Assembly (NCBI GenBank): GCA_019312705.1
Contig: JAFDCW010000117.1
Coordinates: forward strand, 1-8,908
Direction: 5' to 3'
Length of the DNA stretch: 8,908 bases
Source: Deltaproteobacteria bacterium
GTDB lineage: Bacteria; Myxococcota; Polyangia; Polyangiales; B10-G4
Shown here piece by piece: positions 1 to 6,299 of this stretch. The translations under genes and the position numbers were made by a program. The first letter of the stretch is position 1. Every line of letters starts with the position of its first letter. The notes under the pieces were generated by a model. The model searched no databases, was not told where the DNA came from, and was given only the letters and a program-made list of their open reading frames with translations.

Positions 1-144
1 GCGAAAGAGCACCGGTCCGAAGCCGATGCTGTACCGGAGGACGCGCATCTTGAACGCCCGGGCGACGAGGTAGTGGCCGGACTCGTGGACGATCACGAGG
101 ACTGAGATCCCGAGGATCGCGGTGAGGATGGAGAAGGGGCTCAT
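1..144 (-). CDS. rseP: RseP-type site-2 zinc metalloprotease, N-terminal 48 residues (partial)
   Basis: This is an intramembrane metalloprotease of the RseP/S2P (peptidase M50) family. Members cut membrane-anchored regulators such as anti-sigma factors within the inner membrane. The start codon is ATG at 144-142, and the frame runs open off the left edge, so only 48 codons are seen. The product begins with a hydrophobic first segment (about residues 4-19) that leads directly into the zinc motif HESGH (residues 20-24: two His ligands and the catalytic Glu). A YSIGFGP segment follows at about 39-45, as is typical after the first helix of RseP. The HExxH motif lies close to the N-terminus, as expected for the family, which supports this start, although no clear Shine-Dalgarno sequence precedes it. 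The gene diverges from the transglutaminase gene. The family call is firm. The symbol is less so, because the PDZ domains and the second metal-ligand motif lie outside the window. Confidence 0.85.
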   Translation of the reverse strand, partial: MSPFSILTAILGISVLVIVHESGHYLVARAFKMRVLRYSIGFGPVLFR

Positions 145-247
145 TCGCGTACAACAGAGTAACGCCTAACGGAGGGCCGTCGAACGAAATCCGGGATCTC
201 TCCTCGATCGGGAACAAGGGGCGTGGGGCGGTTGTCCCATAGGGGCT
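145..247. promoter_or_regulatory. Divergent intergenic region (rseP-like / transglutaminase)
   Basis: This 103-bp gap separates two divergent genes, so both promoters should lie here or just beyond. I see no convincing -35/-10 pair for either direction. A purine run AGGGG (241-245) sits only two bases before the ATG at 248, closer than an ideal ribosome binding site. The rseP-like start has no obvious Shine-Dalgarno sequence. The regulatory role is inferred from layout only. Confidence 0.3.
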
Positions 248-1930
248 ATGCTCCGGTCTGTGGGTACCCGGCGCGTGATTCTCGTGGCCGCCCTCGCCCT
301 CGGCGCGGGAACGGTGGCCTACGCCCAGGGGCCGGTCCTCCACGAGTTCGTGCCCGACGTGCGCGGCGACGAAACCCTGGTCCTCGGGGCCTCGGGGTCC
401 GCCGAGCCCACTGCGATCCTCTACGACGGCGAGCTGATCCCGGCGCCCAGGGACGGCGCCCTCGGCCCCGACGAGCGGGCCATGAGCGCCATGGCGGGCG
501 ACGGGGCGGGGTCCGAGGAGGCCGGGCGGCGGTCCCCGACGTTCCGTCCGGACCGCATCACGGACCTCGAGGGCACCCTCGGCTACTACAGCGTATTTTC
601 CCCGGCCATCGCTCCCTTCAAGCGCGTGACCGCCCTCGACGCGGTGGCCCTCGACGTCGCCGCCGGCGGGGTCCCGGTCCTCGGAGTCTACGACGAAGAG
701 ACCCGTCAGGTCCCCGTCGTTGGGGTCTCGGCCGTCGCCCCCGACGACCGCCCCCGGGATCGGTTCTGGGGCAGCGTCGTCGTCGACTTCACCATGGGCC
801 GCCGCGTGCCTCTGCCCTCGGTGTCCCCCGAGTCTCGCATGCTCACCCTGCGCACCGAGCCCGAGACGTCGCTCTTGATTGAGAAGGACGGGGCTGACAA
901 CTACTTCGCCGTCGCGACGGGGTCGCTCCAGTCCCCCGAGGTCCGCGTCACCTACCTGACGGACGCGCCTCGGGACTACTTCGCCGCCGAGGCGCTGCCC
1001 GATGTGCGAGCCGACTCCCTGTCCGCCGAGGCCCGCCCCCTGCCCCCGGCCCTCGCCCCGCGCGCCCACGCCTTTGCCGCCGAGCTCGGCCTGCGACCGG
1101 ACATGGCCATCGGAGACGTCCTCGCGGGCCTGACCCGCCACTTTCGCAGCTTCGCCGAATCGAGCGAGCCTCCCGAAGACACCGGCGACATCTACCTGGA
1201 TCTCAGCCGGGGCCTGCGCGGCATCTGCCGGCATCGCTCCTACAGCTTTGTCATCACGGCCCTGGGCCTCGGTGTGCCCGCCCGCTTCGTCATGAACGAG
1301 GCCCACGCCTGGGTGGAGGTGAAGATGCTCCGGGTAGGGTGGATGCGCATCGACCTCGGCGGGGCCGCGGACGGCCTCGAGGCACACAACGCCCAGGACC
1401 GGCCCCGATACCGCGCCGCGAGCCCCGACCCGTTGCCGAGGCCGCCCATCTACGAAGCGAGCTATTCCCAGGGCGCGGGCAACGTCTCGGGCCTGCGTTC
1501 TGACGGGGCTGCGGGAGCAGAAGGAGCAGAAGGAGCAGACGGTTCCGAAACCAACGCCAACGCGGCAATGTCGGAGGACGCCACCCAAAGCTCGGCGGGA
1601 TCCACCACCGCCGCCCTGCGGCGTCCGGGAGATGCCCGCGTCCCGTTATCGCTGCGCGTCGACCGCGACCACCACGAGATCTTCCGCGGTCGCGCCGTCG
1701 AAGTGACCGGCCGCGCCGAGGGGGCGTCCGGCGTGGTCGCCGAAGGCCTGCGCGTCGAAGTCCTCCTTCAGGGCGAAGAACGCCAGCAGCTCCTCGGCGT
1801 CACCGTCACCCGCGCCGGCGGATACTTCCGCGGCAACTTCGGCATCCCCCCGGAGACCGACGTCGGCGAATACCACCTCATCGTGCGCACCCCCGGCAGC
1901 GACGCCTTCTTGCCAGCCACCGCCCAGTAA
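248..1930 (+). CDS. Secreted transglutaminase-like protein with C-terminal Ig-like domain
   Basis: The 560-residue product has a signal peptide: basic n-region with Arg8-Arg9, hydrophobic core about 10-24, and a probable cut after AYA at residue 26. It should therefore act in or beyond the periplasm. Residues about 280-375 carry a transglutaminase-like (papain-fold) core with the triad in order: Cys327 in GICRHRSYSF, His353 in NEAHAWVEV and Asp369 in MRIDLGG. All three are present, so the enzyme may be active as a protease, amidase or transamidase; the substrate is unknown. A long N-terminal part (27-280) has no domain I recognise. After the core come a proline-rich stretch and a low-complexity Ala/Gly/Glu/Asn/Ser linker (about 415-460). 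The last 90 or so residues form a beta-rich module (LRVEVLL, GGYFRGNFGIP, GEYHLIVRTPG) resembling an Ig-like or carboxypeptidase-regulatory fold. No C-terminal membrane helix follows, unlike TgpA-type proteins. The ATG at 248 is chosen because it gives a complete signal peptide. Confidence 0.8.
   Translation: MLRSVGTRRVILVAALALGAGTVAYAQGPVLHEFVPDVRGDETLVLGASGSAEPTAILYDGELIPAPRDGALGPDERAMSAMAGDGAGSEEAGRRSPTFRPDRITDLEGTLGYYSVFSPAIAPFKRVTALDAVALDVAAGGVPVLGVYDEETRQVPVVGVSAVAPDDRPRDRFWGSVVVDFTMGRRVPLPSVSPESRMLTLRTEPETSLLIEKDGADNYFAVATGSLQSPEVRVTYLTDAPRDYFAAEALPDVRADSLSAEARPLPPALAPRAHAFAAELGLRPDMAIGDVLAGLTRHFRSFAESSEPPEDTGDIYLDLSRGLRGICRHRSYSFVITALGLGVPARFVMNEAHAWVEVKMLRVGWMRIDLGGAADGLEAHNAQDRPRYRAASPDPLPRPPIYEASYSQGAGNVSGLRSDGAAGAEGAEGADGSETNANAAMSEDATQSSAGSTTAALRRPGDARVPLSLRVDRDHHEIFRGRAVEVTGRAEGASGVVAEGLRVEVLLQGEERQQLLGVTVTRAGGYFRGNFGIPPETDVGEYHLIVRTPGSDAFLPATAQ
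1514..1540 (+). repeat. 9-bp tandem repeat, three units, in the transglutaminase linker
   Basis: Three 9-bp units (ggagcagaa, ggagcagaa, ggagcagac) sit head to tail at 1514-1522, 1523-1531 and 1532-1540. They keep the reading frame and encode the core of AGAEGAEGADG in the flexible linker between the catalytic core and the Ig-like domain. This looks like slippage-type microsatellite growth in a disordered linker. Confidence 0.8.
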
Positions 1931-1938
1931 TTGGCGTC

Positions 1939-1951
1939 GCCCTTCGAGGGC
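1939..1951. terminator. Possible bidirectional terminator hairpin between convergent genes
   Basis: A perfect 5-bp inverted repeat, GCCCT-TCG-AGGGC, lies in the 23-bp gap between the transglutaminase stop and the glmU stop. Its position suits a shared terminator for both transcripts. There is no U-tract on either side, so it is not a classic intrinsic terminator. It could instead be a 3' stabilising hairpin. Confidence 0.4.
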
Positions 1952-1953
1952 AA

Positions 1954-3369
1954 TCACGCGTCTCCGTCGCGGGCCTTGGGGCGGGCCTTGAGGCGGGCCT
2001 TGAGGCGTGATGCGTAGCCTTCTTTGTTCTGTTGGCGGGGGCGGCTGACGGCGAGGGCGTCGGCGGGGACGTCCCGGGTGACGGTGGTGCCGGTGGCGAC
2101 GTAGGCGCCCGCGCCGACGGTGACCGGGGCGACGAGCTGGCTGTCGCTGCCGATGAAAGCGCCGTCTTCGAGGGTGGTGACGTGCTTCCGGAAGCCGTCG
2201 TAGTTGCAGAAGATGGTGCCCGCGCCGATGTTTACGCCTTCGCCCACGACACCGTCGCCTAGGTAGGCGAGGTGGTTGGCCTTGCTGCCGCGGCCCAGGG
2301 TGGTCTTCTTCATCTCGACGAAGTTCCCGACCCGGGCATCGGGGCCGAGGACCGAGGCCGGGCGCAGGTGGCTGAAGGGGCCCGTCTGGGCTCCCTCGCC
2401 GATGACGCTCTCGGTCGCTACGGTGTAGGGCTTGAGCCAGGCGCCGGCGGCGACGGTGACGTCGGTGAGCACGCAGCCCACGTCGATGCGTGCGCCCTCG
2501 CCAACCACGGTCTTGCCGCGCAGGACGACACCGCTCTCGAGGGTCGTGTCCGGGCCGACCGCGCAGTCTCCGCCGACCCAGGTCGTCCGGGGGTCTCGAA
2601 CCGTCACTCCGGACCGGGCCAGGCCCCGGAGGATGCGCGTGCGCATCGCGTCGTCGGCCATCGCGAGTTGCCATCGGTCGTTGATGCCGACCAGGTCTCG
2701 GATGTCCCAGTTCACATCGCCGACGCCACCCTCCTCGGCCGCCATGGCGACGAGGTCGGTCAGGTAGAGTTCGCCCTGGTCGTTGTCGGCTTCGAGGCGG
2801 GAAAGGCCGGCCCGCAGGAACGCCGCGTCGACGGCGTAGATGCCCGGATTCATCTCGCCGATGGCGAGTTCGGCGTCGCTGCAGTCGCGGTGTTCGCGGA
2901 TGCCCACGACCCGGCCTTCGTCGTCTCGGAGGATCCGGCCGTACCCGGTGGCGTCTTCGATGCGCGCGGTGATCAGGGCGAGGGGGTACACGCCCCGGGC
3001 CGCGAGCAGCGCGGTGAGGGCCGAGGCAGGCATCAGGGGAACATCGCCGTAGATGATCACCACCGTGCCCTCGAAACCTTCGAGGGCGGGCAGCGCGCAG
3101 CGCAGCGCGTGCCCCGTTCCGTTTTGTTCCTCTTGGACCGCCGACCGCACGCCGGTCTCGAAGCGCGCGTCGATCGCCTGCATGACGGCCTCGCGGCCAT
3201 GGCCCACGACGACGACCACACCCTTTGCGCCGGCCTGCCGGGCAGCTTCGATGGGCCAGGCCACCATCGGTCGCCCCGCTATCGGGTGCAGGACCTTCGG
3301 TAGCGCACTCTTCATCCGGGTGCCCTGGCCGGCGGCGAGGATGACAGCCTCGAAGTCCGATTCGCTCAT
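1954..3369 (-). CDS. glmU: Bifunctional UDP-GlcNAc pyrophosphorylase / glucosamine-1-P acetyltransferase GlmU
   Basis: GlmU makes UDP-N-acetylglucosamine in two steps: acetylation of glucosamine-1-phosphate with acetyl-CoA, then uridylyl transfer from UTP. The product feeds peptidoglycan and lipopolysaccharide synthesis in the cytoplasm. The 471-residue protein has the full two-domain order. The N-terminal uridylyltransferase shows LAAGQGTRM (11-19), PKVLH (24-28), QNGTGHA (82-88), YGDVPL with the metal-binding Asp109, and Asn230, which matches the E. coli metal-ligand Asn227. The C-terminal left-handed beta-helix shows PFSHLRP (331-337), NFVEMKK (349-355), NHLAYLGD with the probable catalytic His366, NIGAGTIFCNYDG (380-392) and SRPRQ (442-446). 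The ATG at 3369-3367 has AGGA seven bases upstream. The C-terminal tail (about 455-471) is unusual: a basic repeat LKARLKARPKAR encoded by a DNA repeat. The gene lies 29 bp downstream of the ArsA-type ATPase gene and is probably cotranscribed with it. Confidence 0.97.
   Translation of the reverse strand: MSESDFEAVILAAGQGTRMKSALPKVLHPIAGRPMVAWPIEAARQAGAKGVVVVVGHGREAVMQAIDARFETGVRSAVQEEQNGTGHALRCALPALEGFEGTVVIIYGDVPLMPASALTALLAARGVYPLALITARIEDATGYGRILRDDEGRVVGIREHRDCSDAELAIGEMNPGIYAVDAAFLRAGLSRLEADNDQGELYLTDLVAMAAEEGGVGDVNWDIRDLVGINDRWQLAMADDAMRTRILRGLARSGVTVRDPRTTWVGGDCAVGPDTTLESGVVLRGKTVVGEGARIDVGCVLTDVTVAAGAWLKPYTVATESVIGEGAQTGPFSHLRPASVLGPDARVGNFVEMKKTTLGRGSKANHLAYLGDGVVGEGVNIGAGTIFCNYDGFRKHVTTLEDGAFIGSDSQLVAPVTVGAGAYVATGTTVTRDVPADALAVSRPRQQNKEGYASRLKARLKARPKARDGDA
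1969..2004 (-). repeat. 12-bp tandem repeat, three units, encoding the GlmU C-terminal basic tail
   Basis: Three consecutive 12-bp units read gcgggccttggg, gcgggccttgag and gcgggccttgag on the plus strand (1969-1980, 1981-1992, 1993-2004), with a single base difference. On the minus strand they encode LKAR, LKAR and PKAR at the end of GlmU. The unit is a multiple of three, so copy changes would keep the frame and only lengthen or shorten the tail. Confidence 0.85.
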
Positions 3370-3398
3370 CGTCTAATCCTAGTCATTCTCTTGGTCGC

Positions 3399-4577
3399 TC
3401 AGTTGCGTTTCGCGCCATCGGGCGATGGGGCTGTGTTCGTCAGGTAGGCTGCGACTCGGGCCAAGGCTGGCAGGTCGTGCACGTCCTCCTCGAACGCGGG
3501 GACCTCGACGCAAACCGCGTCTCCGACGGCGATCTTCATGCGATCGGCCTGGATTCGGTCCGCGACCGCGAGGGTCCGCGAGTCGTCGAGGGCTCGGCGC
3601 ATGCGACGAGTGGTATTCTTCGGGTCGAGGCCCGCCGGCAGGAACTCTGCGACCGCTTCGACGAGGGCGGCCGAACTGAGCGGCGGCTCGTTCAAGAGTT
3701 CATGCACCCCGTTGATGACGAAAGCATCGGCGGCCATGTCCGACGAATCGAGGCGCTCGTTGAAAAAGATTGCTTCGTCCACCGACAGCGGGCTCGGGCT
3801 CGATACGATGACGAAGGCGACGTCATCCTTCTTCAGAGCCGCGGCGACCTGCTCCGCCCGCTCGCGAAAACCACCGAAGAGTTCGTTGAGGTCGGTGACG
3901 AACTCGGCAATCGAGTCCAGCATCCCGGCTCCGGTGAAACGGGCGAGCCCCTTGAGCACGAGGGCAGCGCTCTTGCCCACGAGGTTCAGTGAGAGTGTTC
4001 CGGTGGCGGTAAACGCGTCGAGGAACCAGCGCATCGCCGGTGAGTCGACGAGGCCCACCATCTTCGACGGCGCGTCGAGGAAGTCGAGGGCGTTGGAGGT
4101 CGGGGGCGTGTCGAGGACGATCAGGTCCCATTCGTCTCGTTCCCGCACGTCGTGGAGCTTCTCCATCGCCATGTAGTCGCTGGTCCCCGCGAGGGAGGTC
4201 GAAACGTAGTTGTAGATCTTGTTTTCGAGGATGCGGTCCCGGGCTTCGTCGCTCGATGCGTAGCGCGCAATGAGCTCGTCGAAGGTGCGCTTCGTATCGA
4301 GCATCATCGCCGAGAGCTGTCCCCCGAGCGGCAAATGGTGTTCGGCGAAGAGCTCGGCCGACACGTCCTGCTCTTCGCCGCTCATTTCCGACAGGCCGAG
4401 GCTGTTGGCGAGGCGTCGGGCCGGGTCGATGGTCAGGCAGAGTACGCGCCTGCCGTTCATCGCGGCGTACACCGCGAGGGCCGCGGCGGTGGTGGTCTTC
4501 CCCACTCCGCCAGCGCCGACGCATACCACCACCCGGTGGGTGTTCAGGACCTCGGCGAGCGACATCCGGCGGACCAT
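3399..4577 (-). CDS. ArsA/GET3-family ATPase without the signature lysine
   Basis: This is a SIMIBI-class P-loop ATPase of the ArsA/GET3 family, 392 residues. Visible motifs are Walker A GAGGVGKTT (21-29), switch I LTIDPARRLANSLG (48-61), a DYMAMEKL segment (134-141) and switch II LDTPPTSNALDFLDAP (155-170). In ArsA, Get3 and MinD the Walker A carries an extra signature lysine (GKGGVGKT). Here that position is Ala22, while the phosphate-binding Lys27 is kept. I see neither the arsenite-binding cysteines of ArsA nor the CxxC of Get3, so arsenic transport or tail-anchor targeting should not be assumed; the cargo or partner is unknown. No membrane segment is evident, so it is probably cytoplasmic. 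Start choice is uncertain: the ATG at 4577 has a GAGG only two bases away, and a second ATG at 4565 (MSLAEVL) would drop four residues. It lies upstream of glmU on the same strand and diverges from the Roadblock gene. Confidence 0.85.
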   Translation of the reverse strand: MVRRMSLAEVLNTHRVVVCVGAGGVGKTTTAAALAVYAAMNGRRVLCLTIDPARRLANSLGLSEMSGEEQDVSAELFAEHHLPLGGQLSAMMLDTKRTFDELIARYASSDEARDRILENKIYNYVSTSLAGTSDYMAMEKLHDVRERDEWDLIVLDTPPTSNALDFLDAPSKMVGLVDSPAMRWFLDAFTATGTLSLNLVGKSAALVLKGLARFTGAGMLDSIAEFVTDLNELFGGFRERAEQVAAALKKDDVAFVIVSSPSPLSVDEAIFFNERLDSSDMAADAFVINGVHELLNEPPLSSAALVEAVAEFLPAGLDPKNTTRRMRRALDDSRTLAVADRIQADRMKIAVGDAVCVEVPAFEEDVHDLPALARVAAYLTNTAPSPDGAKRN

Positions 4578-4633
4578 AACCTCGGAGCCGACCCGGGTCG
4601 ATCGGATGCGTCGATATGGGCCCGGCCGCTTTG

Positions 4634-4663
4634 TTGACCGAATCGGTGCGGGACTCCTAGGCT
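4634..4663 (+). promoter_or_regulatory. Possible sigma70-type promoter for the Roadblock gene
   Basis: TTGACC (4634-4639) matches five of six bases of the -35 consensus. At an 18-bp spacing TAGGCT (4658-4663) is a poor -10, matching three of six bases. The pair lies about 40 bp before the start of the Roadblock gene in the divergent gap, where a promoter is expected. The -10 is weak, so the call is tentative. Confidence 0.3.
4637..4647. promoter_or_regulatory. 11-bp palindrome, possible operator
   Basis: ACCGA-A-TCGGT is a perfect inverted repeat with a one-base centre. It overlaps the end of the -35-like TTGACC in the gap between the divergent ATPase and Roadblock genes. That placement would suit a repressor site affecting one or both genes. 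A palindrome this short can occur by chance. Confidence 0.3.
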
Positions 4664-4702
4664 GTTTGTCCTACATCAGCACACATTGGGACACACACCA
4701 CT

Positions 4703-5077
4703 ATGAACTGGATCCTCGAAGACCGCCGCTCCCGTCGAAGCACCGACCGCTACATCGCGCTGCGCTACCAGCTCGAGCATACGCGCGGCCAAGGCGGCCT
4801 CGAGGCATTGGTCCTCGCTGACGAGGAGGGATTGGTCGTCGCCAGCTCCGGGGACGCCACCGTATGTGCGGAGTTGGGCGCCGTCGCGCCGCTCCTCGGT
4901 TCGACCTTCCTCGGCCGATCGATGCCGCCGCTGCTGCGCGGGGCCGAGGTCGCGGTTCGCCCCGTTGCGGTCTACGGACAAAATCTCTTCCTCGCATCCG
5001 TCGGCGGTGGCGTGGCCCGCGACGCCCACATGAGCACGACGAAGTCCGGCGTAGAACGCATCCTCGTCTGCAACTAA
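4703..5077 (+). CDS. Roadblock/LC7 (MglB-like) domain small protein
   Basis: The 124-residue product fits a single Roadblock/LC7 fold. A helix (about residues 16-31) leads into the strand-turn-strand ALVLADEEGLVVASSG (35-50). Next come a helix (about 54-66), then two strands around EVAVRPVAVYGQNLFLASVGG, and a last helix (about 106-121). The LADEEGLVVASSG hairpin is the most recognisable part. Roadblock proteins such as MglB dimerise and commonly regulate small Ras-like GTPases; none is encoded next to it here. It is cytoplasmic, with no signal peptide or membrane segment. The ATG at 4703 has only a weak GGGA about 11 bases upstream. It diverges from the ArsA-type ATPase gene, so a shared regulatory region is possible. 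A functional tie between the two is conjecture. The family call rests on fold-level pattern recognition. Confidence 0.65.
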   Translation: MNWILEDRRSRRSTDRYIALRYQLEHTRGQGGLEALVLADEEGLVVASSGDATVCAELGAVAPLLGSTFLGRSMPPLLRGAEVAVRPVAVYGQNLFLASVGGGVARDAHMSTTKSGVERILVCN

Positions 5078-5141
5078 AATAGCATCGCCTTGAGCGCGAT
5101 CCACGGCGCGATCTGGCCCCGGTTCCTGCGCTGCCTGCTCA

Positions 5142-5156
5142 CCTACAAAAGGTAGG
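5142..5156. terminator. Short hairpin downstream of the Roadblock gene
   Basis: The inverted repeat CCTAC-AAAAG-GTAGG begins 65 bp after the Roadblock stop. It has 5 bp of stem and no following U-tract, so it is at best a weak or Rho-assisted terminator. The surrounding gap (5078-5185) holds no gene I can support. It also has two GCGCGATC copies 12 bp apart (5094-5101 and 5106-5113). Confidence 0.3.
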
Positions 5157-5163
5157 CTCCGCG

Positions 5164-5183
5164 GGCTGCTCGGAACCGAGGCC
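5164..5183. terminator. Bulged GC-rich hairpin bordering the tandem duplication
   Basis: GGC(TG)CTCG-GAAC-CGAGGCC can fold into a 7-bp stem with a two-base bulge and a four-base loop. It lies immediately beyond the outer copy of the hemC-tail duplication and could end the minus-strand heme operon transcript or the plus-strand Roadblock transcript. There is no U-tract. The terminator role is inferred from position. Confidence 0.3.
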
Positions 5184-5185
5184 AC

Positions 5186-5299
5186 CTCGCTTGTGTCTCA
5201 CGCCCAATGCGACACTATTTAGAGTTCGGCTATCAGCTCCACTCGGTTGTGTCTGACGCCCGATGCGACACTATTTAGAGTTCGGCTATCAGCTCCACT
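5186..5299. repeat. Two-copy tandem duplication (period 56 bp) spanning the hemC 3' end
   Basis: Copy 1 (5186-5243) and copy 2 (5242-5299) match over 58 bp at a 56-bp offset, with three differences: 5190/5246 C/G, 5199/5255 C/G and 5206/5262 A/G. The stretch 5207-5243 is identical to 5263-5299. Copy 2 contains the hemC stop and its last codons (TGG AGC TGA read on the minus strand); copy 1 repeats this outside the gene. Each copy holds the inverted arms GTGTC and GACAC with 13 bases between (5193-5197/5211-5215 and 5249-5253/5267-5271). The arms are intact in both copies and all differences fall outside them. It may be a local tandem duplication of the operon end or two copies of a dispersed palindromic element. 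Confidence 0.9.
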
Positions 5300-6299
5300 T
5301 GCCGAAGTTGCCGCCGCCGCCGTTGCCGGTCTTTTGGGACCGTTCCACTGCGGCGATAGCCTCGCGGACGAGATCGCCGGCGCCCTTGGCTAGGAGCCCC
5401 TCGCCGATCTCGACGCCGAGGGTGCGCGCTTCACCGAGGAGCGCGTCGCCGGTTTCGGCGAGGTAGCAGTCCGAGGCGCCGCTCAGGATCTTCGTCCCGT
5501 CGAGGGACCCGACCATGGCGTGCATGGTGAGGCGTCTGCCGCCATCCCGGAGCTCGGCGTGGCCTGCGATGGGGACCTTGCAGCTGCCCTCGAGCTTCGA
5601 CAAGAACGCGCGCTCGGCTACGACTTCGGCGCGGGTCGTCGGGTCTTCGAGGTGGGCGAGGAGCCCTTGCACGGCGCTATCGCCTTCGCGTCCTTCGATG
5701 CCGAGCACGCCCTGGCCGACGGCGGGGATGCAGATCTCCTGGGGGATGGTCCAGTGCGGGCGCCCCTCGGCGAGGCCCAGGCGGATGATGCCGGCGGCGG
5801 CGAGGATGATGCCGTCGTACTGACCTTCGTCGAGCTTCCTGAGGCGCGTCGGCACGTTGCCCCGCAGAGTCGCGAAGGCGAGGTCCGGCCGATGGGCCTT
5901 CAACTGTGAGCTTCGGCGGAGGGAGCTGGTGCCTATCTTGGCGCCCGCGGGCAGGTCGTCGATCTGCACGCCCTCTTTGGTGACCAGGACGTCGTGGGCG
6001 TCTTCTCGGGCGGGCACACAGAGCATCCGGAGGCCCTCGGCGAGCTCACCGGGCACGTCTTTCATGGAATGTACGGCGATGTCGGCGCGCCCATCGACGA
6101 TGCACTGCTCGACTTCGCTGACGAAGAGCCCCTTGCCGCCGATGTTCATCAGAGGCTTGTCGAGGATGATGTCGCCCTGGGTGACGACGTGCACTTCTTC
6201 GACTTCGACGTCGGGGTGCATCTCGCGGATGCGCGCGGCGACCCAACGGGTCTGGACCAGGGCCAGGGCGCTCTTGCGGCTGGCGATTCGGAGCTTCAC
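5289..6299 (-). CDS. hemC: Porphobilinogen deaminase (hydroxymethylbilane synthase) HemC
   Basis: HemC joins four porphobilinogen molecules into hydroxymethylbilane in the cytoplasm, using a covalently attached dipyrromethane cofactor. The 336-residue product shows the family in order: RIASRKSALAL (4-14), GGKGLFVSEVE (54-64), the HSMKD motif with catalytic Asp81, GTSSLRRSSQL (123-133), LRGNVPTRL (145-153) and IPAVGQGVLGIE (191-202). The cofactor-attachment Cys240 lies in LEGSCKVPIA. The start is GTG at 6299-6297. It overlaps the hemA stop by 4 bp (GTGA) and has GGAG seven bases upstream inside hemA, so translational coupling is likely. The protein is some 20 residues longer than the usual 310 or so. 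The excess is a C-terminal tail rich in Gly and Asn (TGNGGGGNFGKWS), whose final codons lie inside the 56-bp-period duplication. Confidence 0.97.
   Translation of the reverse strand: MKLRIASRKSALALVQTRWVAARIREMHPDVEVEEVHVVTQGDIILDKPLMNIGGKGLFVSEVEQCIVDGRADIAVHSMKDVPGELAEGLRMLCVPAREDAHDVLVTKEGVQIDDLPAGAKIGTSSLRRSSQLKAHRPDLAFATLRGNVPTRLRKLDEGQYDGIILAAAGIIRLGLAEGRPHWTIPQEICIPAVGQGVLGIEGREGDSAVQGLLAHLEDPTTRAEVVAERAFLSKLEGSCKVPIAGHAELRDGGRRLTMHAMVGSLDGTKILSGASDCYLAETGDALLGEARTLGVEIGEGLLAKGAGDLVREAIAAVERSQKTGNGGGGNFGKWS

Noticed and set aside
223..882. 219-codon plus-strand frame overlapping the transglutaminase gene
   Set aside because: The product is a poly-Arg/Gly/Pro shadow of the real frame, which has a signal peptide and a catalytic triad.
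1646..2674. 342-codon minus-strand frame running from glmU into the transglutaminase gene
   Set aside because: It uses another frame of glmU and the antisense of the transglutaminase gene. The product is an arginine/proline-rich string typical of out-of-frame GC-rich DNA.
2272..3303. Long open frame of 343 codons on the plus strand opposite glmU
   Set aside because: It is antisense to a fully conserved GlmU, and its product is Gly/Ala/Arg/Asp-rich with no domain pattern. High GC content leaves few stops in antisense frames.
3399..4577. Arsenic resistance function for the ArsA-like gene
   Set aside because: No arsenite-binding cysteines are visible, and no arsB, arsR or arsC gene is in the window. 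The family name alone does not support the function.
5078..5300. CRISPR array or insertion-sequence end in the repeat region before hemC
   Set aside because: There are only two copies, directly abutting with no spacer, and no transposase or cas gene is in the window. A tandem duplication or REP-like element explains it better.
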